DNA from: Salinimicrobium profundisediminis
GTDB taxonomy: Bacteria > Bacteroidota > Bacteroidia > Flavobacteriales > Flavobacteriaceae
Direction of reading: 5' to 3'
Length of the DNA stretch: 64,000 bases
Assembly: GCF_026241755.1 (NCBI RefSeq)
Contig: NZ_JAPJDA010000001.1
Coordinates: 227,961 to 291,960 of the forward strand
Both the position numbers and the translations under genes were made by a program. Numbering within the stretch: position 1 is the first letter of the stretch; every line of letters starts with the position of its first letter. Below, one piece after another: positions 60,083 through 64,000 of this stretch. The notes below the pieces were generated by a model. The model saw only the letters and a program-made list of their open reading frames with translations. It searched no databases and was not told the DNA's origin.

Positions 60083-60116
60083 CAAATGTAAAAAACCATT
60101 CCAAAACAGCTTCAAA
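60083..60116 (-). promoter_or_regulatory. Promoter for the M28 peptidase gene
   Basis: On the minus strand TTTG (60116-60113), 22-base spacer and TACATTTG (60090-60083) fit the -33/-7 pattern; the start codon is 22 bases on. Confidence 0.45.
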
Positions 60117-60231
60117 ATGAAAATATAATTAAGATTATTCTCTGAAGCTGTTTTCTTCGAGATTGAATTTTATTCTTCCGAAGAAGCCAAACTCAAGTCA
60201 TTTTTCTATCTTTCGGAAAAATTTAACGTCC

Positions 60232-60831
60232 TTGAACAAGCAGAAAATAATAGACAACGTCTCTACTCTTTTACAGGAAGTCCCTACCTCAATGGAGATC
60301 GTTAAAGACGATAACAAACGGGAAAAGAGATTTCACTACCTGGCAACTTACATGGTAGAAAAGGCCATTGAAAAAGATGCGCTTATTACCTCTCCCGATG
60401 AAAAAGGCATAGCTATTCTTTTCAAGACAAACAGCAGTGACAAGAATTTCTGGAAAGATCTTATTATGGATCTCAAGCTGGCCATTAATGTGACCGGCAT
60501 TAAAAAAGGACTTGCCGCAATGAAAGTGCAGAAGTATGTAAAATCTCAGCGGCCAAAAGAAGGAGATTACCTCTACTGCTGGTTTTGGGGAATATTGAGT
60601 GATGCCCGGGGAAGTGATGATGCAAAAATAGCGTATGACATGAAAAATAAATTTTATGCCATTGCGCAGGAACTACAACTTCCTATTTATGCTGAAACCA
60701 GAATAAAACGTATAAGCCTGGCTTACCGCCGGTATGGCTTTGAATTATTCAATGAATGGGATCACCCTAGTGGAGATAAGATGTACTTCTTAAAATATAC
60801 TCCTCCTCCAAAAGATAATTCACAAAACTAG
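60232..60831 (+). CDS. GNAT-like protein
   Basis: Unassigned protein of about 199 residues if the TTG at 60232 (NKQKIIDNVSTLL) is the start; the open frame begins with another TTG at 60163. There is no ATG start near. Its C-terminal half reads QLPIYAETRIKRISLAYRRYGFELFNEW, the layout of a GNAT acetyltransferase ending (Pro, Tyr, Glu, a YxxxGF pair), but the N-terminal acetyl-CoA loop is not obvious. A possible promoter TATCTTTC (one mismatch) is at 60208-60215. Function unknown. Confidence 0.6.
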   Translation: MNKQKIIDNVSTLLQEVPTSMEIVKDDNKREKRFHYLATYMVEKAIEKDALITSPDEKGIAILFKTNSSDKNFWKDLIMDLKLAINVTGIKKGLAAMKVQKYVKSQRPKEGDYLYCWFWGILSDARGSDDAKIAYDMKNKFYAIAQELQLPIYAETRIKRISLAYRRYGFELFNEWDHPSGDKMYFLKYTPPPKDNSQN

Positions 60832-60866
60832 AGCTTCCCGGCTCCTGAATTTTTTTAATTAAAATT

Positions 60867-62792
60867 TTATGAACTCAGGGGCACAGAGAGCTCTGCCTTT
60901 AACCCTTTTCCTGAAGTGTCAAAAATGGCATTTCCTTTAATGGTTTTTAGCCGCTCCTTCAGGTTTTTAATGCCATTCCCGTTTTCGAGGATTGATGCAT
61001 CTACCCCTACTCCATTATCAGAATAACTGATCTTAAGACATTTTTCTTCCGTAGAGAAAATAAGGGCTATGAGTTTGGCTTTGCTGTGTTTTCTCATATT
61101 CACCATCATTTCCTGAAGAACGCGATACACCACTATTTTCGTTTCACGGCTTAAGTTGCGCCAGTTGATGGTGTTCTCTCCACGTACAATTAATCGGGTT
61201 CCGGTTGGTACTGCACCAGAGAGCATGTTGAGCAGACCCGATAAATATTCTTCTCCTGTTGCAATCTCACTGTTTTCACGGGAAAAATCTCGGGTGCGCT
61301 GGTAAATATCCTCCAGCCGGTCTACCACCACTGCAGGGGCCACCGGTTCAATAGAACTCATTACATGGTAGATGTCATTTGCGAGTTCATCATGGATTCT
61401 CTTTGAGATCCTGCTTTCGGTAAGATATATTTGCTTTATTTTTTCCCTTTTTCCGCGCTGCCTCACGTTATAAAAAAATGTTCCGGAAATTATTAAGATC
61501 AAAAGGGCAGCAAGAGAACTAATGATATTGCGGGTTCGCATTTTCTCTGTTTGCAAATGCTGCGTTACATTTTCAGCTTTTAAAAGGTGGATTTGTTGCT
61601 CCTTTTTCTCTTCGTCAAATCTTATTTTTGCGAATTGGAACCTCAACCTGGTATCAGCTTCTTCAAGACTGTCGTTAAGAAAAAGGAACCTGTCTATATA
61701 TGCCTCTCTAGTTTTCCCTTCAGTTAGCGGAATGAGCCTTTTTAGAGCATCAACCTGCGCTGTGGGATAGGAAAGCTGAATGGCCTTATCGTAATATTTT
61801 TCGGCATAATATTTTGCTTTGCCACTGTTAATATTCCTGAAGTAATCTGAAAGGTGAAAATAACTTGCTATTAAACCTGAATGGTCATTTATTTCCAGCC
61901 TTTTCTGCATCACCTCTGTAAGAACGGCCTCTGCGTTGGTAGTAGAATCCTGTAACCACTTTGTATACGCATGATTTTCACGATATCTCAATCGTGAAAG
62001 TTCGTCGATCTCATCAGATTTTAAAATTTCTTCAAAGATCTCAATTGCTTCAGAATAGTCTTGTTGATCTTTATGTAAGAGAGCAATATTGTGAAGATAG
62101 CTGATACTGTCCTCCCTATCTACAGCGTACCTTAAGGCCTGCTTGTACTCTTTGAGCGCTTCAGAAAAAAGCCTTTGAGTACCATAGGATAACCCCAGTA
62201 CATTATATGCAGAACTCACATAATTCGCGTCCCTGGTATGGTCCAGATATTTTATAGCTTCGGTAGCAGTTTCCTGGCTTCCCACAATATCTCCTAAGCC
62301 AAGCTGCGCGTTAGCCATGTCAAGAGACCGCCTGCCTGCCATGCTTGTATCGCCATATTTAAGGTACAGGTTACGGGAATAAAAGGCATTTCTGAATTGT
62401 TCTTCAGGATTATTATTTCTGAAAATCTGGGATTTCCTGAAATAGCCTTTAGCTTCATAAAACAAATCACCCTGAAACCGTGCCGTTGTGATAAGGCTAT
62501 CTATCCAGAACGGAACACTATCCATTTCGCCCAGGCGAAGAAATGCAAACACCTTCCCATCCAGCAGCGCTACCAGCGAGGTATCTTTTTTATCTGTAAC
62601 GGCATCAAGGCCTTTATTGTAGAATTCAAGCTTCTTATGAGGATCTGAAGTATCCAGCCCCATTAGATAAAAATGGCCAGCGCTACCCGGTGCGGGCCGG
62701 GGCTCCTCCTCTTTCCTGTCTTCCTCCCCACAACCATTAAAGGCAGAGAAGCAAAGAATGAGTAAGAGACTGAAGATCTGCGCTTTTTTCAT
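60867..62792 (-). CDS. TPR-containing sensor histidine kinase, lipoprotein type
   Basis: A 641-residue sensor kinase. N-terminal lipoprotein-like signal (Cys21 in FNGCGEED), several TPR repeats in the periplasm (about 50-370), a coiled coil, one membrane helix (about 423-441), then a NarL/DesK-type kinase: HisKA_3-like His467 in RISKRIHDELANDI and a HATPase with MVNMRKHSKAK, SDNGVGVD and NGIKNLKERL. No receiver domain. The expected LuxR-type partner regulator is not adjacent, so this looks like an orphan kinase. The promoter box ends four bases before its ATG, giving a leaderless message. Confidence 0.91.
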   Translation of the reverse strand: MKKAQIFSLLLILCFSAFNGCGEEDRKEEEPRPAPGSAGHFYLMGLDTSDPHKKLEFYNKGLDAVTDKKDTSLVALLDGKVFAFLRLGEMDSVPFWIDSLITTARFQGDLFYEAKGYFRKSQIFRNNNPEEQFRNAFYSRNLYLKYGDTSMAGRRSLDMANAQLGLGDIVGSQETATEAIKYLDHTRDANYVSSAYNVLGLSYGTQRLFSEALKEYKQALRYAVDREDSISYLHNIALLHKDQQDYSEAIEIFEEILKSDEIDELSRLRYRENHAYTKWLQDSTTNAEAVLTEVMQKRLEINDHSGLIASYFHLSDYFRNINSGKAKYYAEKYYDKAIQLSYPTAQVDALKRLIPLTEGKTREAYIDRFLFLNDSLEEADTRLRFQFAKIRFDEEKKEQQIHLLKAENVTQHLQTEKMRTRNIISSLAALLILIISGTFFYNVRQRGKREKIKQIYLTESRISKRIHDELANDIYHVMSSIEPVAPAVVVDRLEDIYQRTRDFSRENSEIATGEEYLSGLLNMLSGAVPTGTRLIVRGENTINWRNLSRETKIVVYRVLQEMMVNMRKHSKAKLIALIFSTEEKCLKISYSDNGVGVDASILENGNGIKNLKERLKTIKGNAIFDTSGKGLKAELSVPLSS

Positions 62793-62796
62793 AACA

Positions 62797-62804
62797 CAAA
62801 CATA
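62797..62804 (-). promoter_or_regulatory. -7 box next to the sensor kinase start
   Basis: TATGTTTG on the minus strand, exact match to TAnnTTTG; only four bases separate its G from the start codon at 62792. Confidence 0.5.
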
Positions 62805-63186
62805 GTAAAAAGCATTAACAGAAGTTTAAGATTTACCCGAAAAACCTCATCATCCTTTCTAAAAAAGAAAATTTGTACCAGGCCATTAACTTTATCCTAC
62901 TGGAATATCAATCTTACCGATTTCCTCTGATTTACCACAGTTTACACGAGTTTTAAATTTAGCTTCCCCTCTCAGAAAACTTTCCCGCACCAGCCTTTCC
63001 CCTTCTCTTTTTTACCTGCCCTCACAAAAAATTCAGGCATCTATAAATCATTCTAAAGAAGAAGTTAAACACCTGATTTTTATGATTTTAAATCAAAACG
63101 TTTATTAAATTTAAGCTACGGCTACTGGGGGTTATGTAGCTTTCTGTCCAAACTCAACAAGGGGCAGAATTTAAAAAAAAAAGATC
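62805..63186. other. 382-bp intergenic region with a short hairpin
   Basis: No supported gene. The first ~280 bases are pyrimidine-rich and without recognisable repeat. At 63113-63142 lies AAGCTAC, a GGCTACTGGGGGTTAT loop, and GTAGCTT: a seven-base stem with a large G-rich loop, 45 bases upstream of the small gene at 63187. It could be a 5'-UTR element or part of an unusual promoter. Confidence 0.45.
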
Positions 63187-63354
63187 ATGGACACAGAAAA
63201 AAAATTCGAAACAGGGAAGTCATCCACCCTGCCAAAAAAACCAGGAGTGACAACTAAGGAATCAAGAAGAAGAGACTGGGGCTATACAGACCAATATCGC
63301 CGTATGATGCAAAGAGACTCACGAAAAAGAACTGAGTCTAAAGAGGAAAAATAA
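63187..63354 (+). CDS. Small charged protein, 55 residues
   Basis: A 55-residue hydrophilic protein (MDTEKKFETGKSSTLPKKPG at its start, then a RRRDWGYTDQYRRMMQRDS core and a charged tail). No family recognised. Reasons to think it real: ATG preceded by an A-rich stretch, no overlap with another gene, normal codon use, and an upstream hairpin at 63113-63142. The segment DWGYTDQYRRMMQRD could form an amphipathic helix. Too short for routine gene callers. Function unknown. Confidence 0.5.
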   Translation: MDTEKKFETGKSSTLPKKPGVTTKESRRRDWGYTDQYRRMMQRDSRKRTESKEEK

Positions 63355-63518
63355 TTCTTCACTTCTCTTGTAGAAAAAGCAGCAGTATGGTTTTTGGAGC
63401 AGGCATTTCTGAGCCAGGACCTAACCCTACTATTTAAAAATTCACTTAAACTCAGCTTCCGTTGAACTGGAAAGTTTCGGAAGGTGCAGAAAGAATCCCT
63501 GATTTTTGAACTACCAGA
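63355..63518. other. Non-coding gap before the clpS terminator
   Basis: 164 bases without a supported gene or clear repeat. Confidence 0.4.
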
Positions 63519-63563
63519 AATAATAAAGGGTAAGAATTCCGAAGAATCTTACCCTTTATTATT
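63519..63563 (-). terminator. Hairpin terminator after clpS
   Basis: Seventeen-base perfect stem (AATAATAAAGGGTAAGA and its complement) with an 11-base loop, 17 bases after the clpS stop. Confidence 0.8.
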
Positions 63564-63580
63564 GAATTCAAAAGAAGTTG

Positions 63581-63856
63581 CTATACGATTTCTGCAGACA
63601 GGCCTTCTTCTAGAAGTTTTCCGCAGCGCGGCTCCAAATCTTTGTATGTTCCGGTTTTAACAGTACACTTACCTTTGTAATGCACCAGGAGAGAACACTG
63701 TTCGGCCTGCTCAGGTGTATGCTCGCACACAACAATAAGCGTTTCTATTACATGATCAAACGTATTGTAATCGTCATTATACAGGACGATCTCATAAAGT
63801 TTTGATTCTTTTGTTTCAACTTTCTTTTTTTCAAGAACTTCTTCTTGTGCACTCAT
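63581..63856 (-). CDS. clpS: ATP-dependent Clp protease adaptor ClpS
   Basis: Delivers N-degron proteins with bulky N-terminal residues to ClpAP or, in this phylum, ClpC-type unfoldases. The 91-residue protein has a disordered N-terminal extension, the VLYNDDYNTFDHVIETL motif at about 29-45 (substrate pocket Asn-Asp-Asp and hydrophobic residues), and HYKGKCTVKTGTYKDLEPRC in the C-terminal half. Complete. It is followed upstream on the same strand by the prmA end (50 bases), an order seen in other flavobacteria. Confidence 0.95.
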   Translation of the reverse strand: MSAQEEVLEKKKVETKESKLYEIVLYNDDYNTFDHVIETLIVVCEHTPEQAEQCSLLVHYKGKCTVKTGTYKDLEPRCGKLLEEGLSAEIV

Positions 63857-63906
63857 AGTCAGACATTTTCATTTGAAAAAACAGGCTTAAAGATAAGAAT
63901 TTCTTT

Positions 63907-64000
63907 TCAGTTTTTATGCTTTGTAAATTTTAAAGCGACCCAGTCTTCCCGTTCTTTATAATCATTGTATTCCATCCCGTACTTTTCACATTCCTTTTTG
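63907..64000 (-). CDS. prmA: Ribosomal protein L11 methyltransferase, C-terminal end (partial)
   Basis: Only the last 30 residues or so lie in the window, reading KECEKYGMEYNDYKEREDW followed by VALKFTKHKN, with a TGA stop at 63907-63909. The end W-V-A-L-K-F after a charged turn matches the C-terminus of Bacteroidetes PrmA, and the position directly upstream of clpS supports this. PrmA trimethylates ribosomal protein L11. The 5' part lies beyond base 64000. Confidence 0.65.
   Translation of the reverse strand, partial: KKECEKYGMEYNDYKEREDWVALKFTKHKN

Noticed and set aside
1..64000. CRISPR array, prophage, insertion sequence, toxin-antitoxin or restriction system
   Set aside because: No regular spacer-repeat array, transposase, integrase, phage structural gene or defence gene was found.

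Overview
The window looks like ordinary chromosomal DNA from a member of the Flavobacteriaceae (Bacteroidetes), probably a marine Gramella/Salegentibacter/Salinimicrobium-type organism. The signs are the protein families (TonB receptor, fasciclin lipoproteins, DUF1573, LUD protein, TPR histidine kinases), many start sites without a Shine-Dalgarno sequence, and repeated matches to the Bacteroidetes -7 promoter box TAnnTTTG. Genes are dense on both strands. I see no rRNA or tRNA gene, CRISPR array, prophage or intact insertion sequence. The species assignment is inference.

Layout. 1-3200: end of a DUF1206 membrane protein, an Asp/Glu racemase, a subtilisin-like lipoprotein and a rhodanese. 3288-10122: the tryptophan operon trpE-G-D-C-F-B-A, preceded by a textbook-like attenuator (18-residue leader peptide with three consecutive Trp codons, then a terminator hairpin) and interrupted between trpB and trpA by repeats. 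10203-11145: two very small genes (one like ribosomal protein THX) and a uracil-DNA-glycosylase-like gene. 11367-15727: pyruvate carboxylase and yaaA. 15832-19087: rluD, a kinase-less PASTA protein, ddl and coaD. 19193-25809: TonB receptor, M14 peptidase lipoprotein, Nudix hydrolase, pyrE, SRPBCC protein and birA. 25904-30781: rsfS-ftsH, then LUD protein-cdsA-psd-ACBP. 30933-38218: valS, DUF1573, a 506-bp repeat-rich gap, aminotransferase-murB and two fasciclin lipoproteins. 38386-44558: small Cys-containing membrane protein, glycosyltransferase, ECF sigma factor, lipA-gapA and a TPR hybrid histidine kinase. 44655-52384: lpxK, a Nif3-like gene with a coiled-coil protein, lipoprotein and lipoprotein-type MsrA, K+/H+ antiporter, Ohr and MeaB. 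52369-58579: an envelope-sugar cassette (epimerase, GT2, LAB_N protein, ArnT-like GT39, PAP2 phosphatase) with a MATE exporter. 58645-64000: M28 peptidase, GNAT-like protein, TPR histidine kinase lipoprotein, a 55-residue protein, clpS and the end of prmA.

How the genes work together. The trp cluster encodes the whole chorismate-to-tryptophan pathway. BirA probably biotinylates pyruvate carboxylase. CdsA and Psd belong to phospholipid synthesis, with an acyl-CoA-binding protein beside them. Ddl, MurB and LpxK serve the cell wall and lipid A. The GT2/LAB_N/GT39/PAP2 group could attach a lipid-carried sugar to an envelope glycolipid.

No clearly new defence or mobile system is visible. The least explained signals are the trp attenuator, with an almost leaderless leader peptide; a recurrent short palindrome close to TCAAAAATGCCATTTTTGA in intergenic DNA; the nested inverted repeats at 34078-34380; the repeat cluster beside pyc; and the five-gene envelope-sugar neighbourhood.
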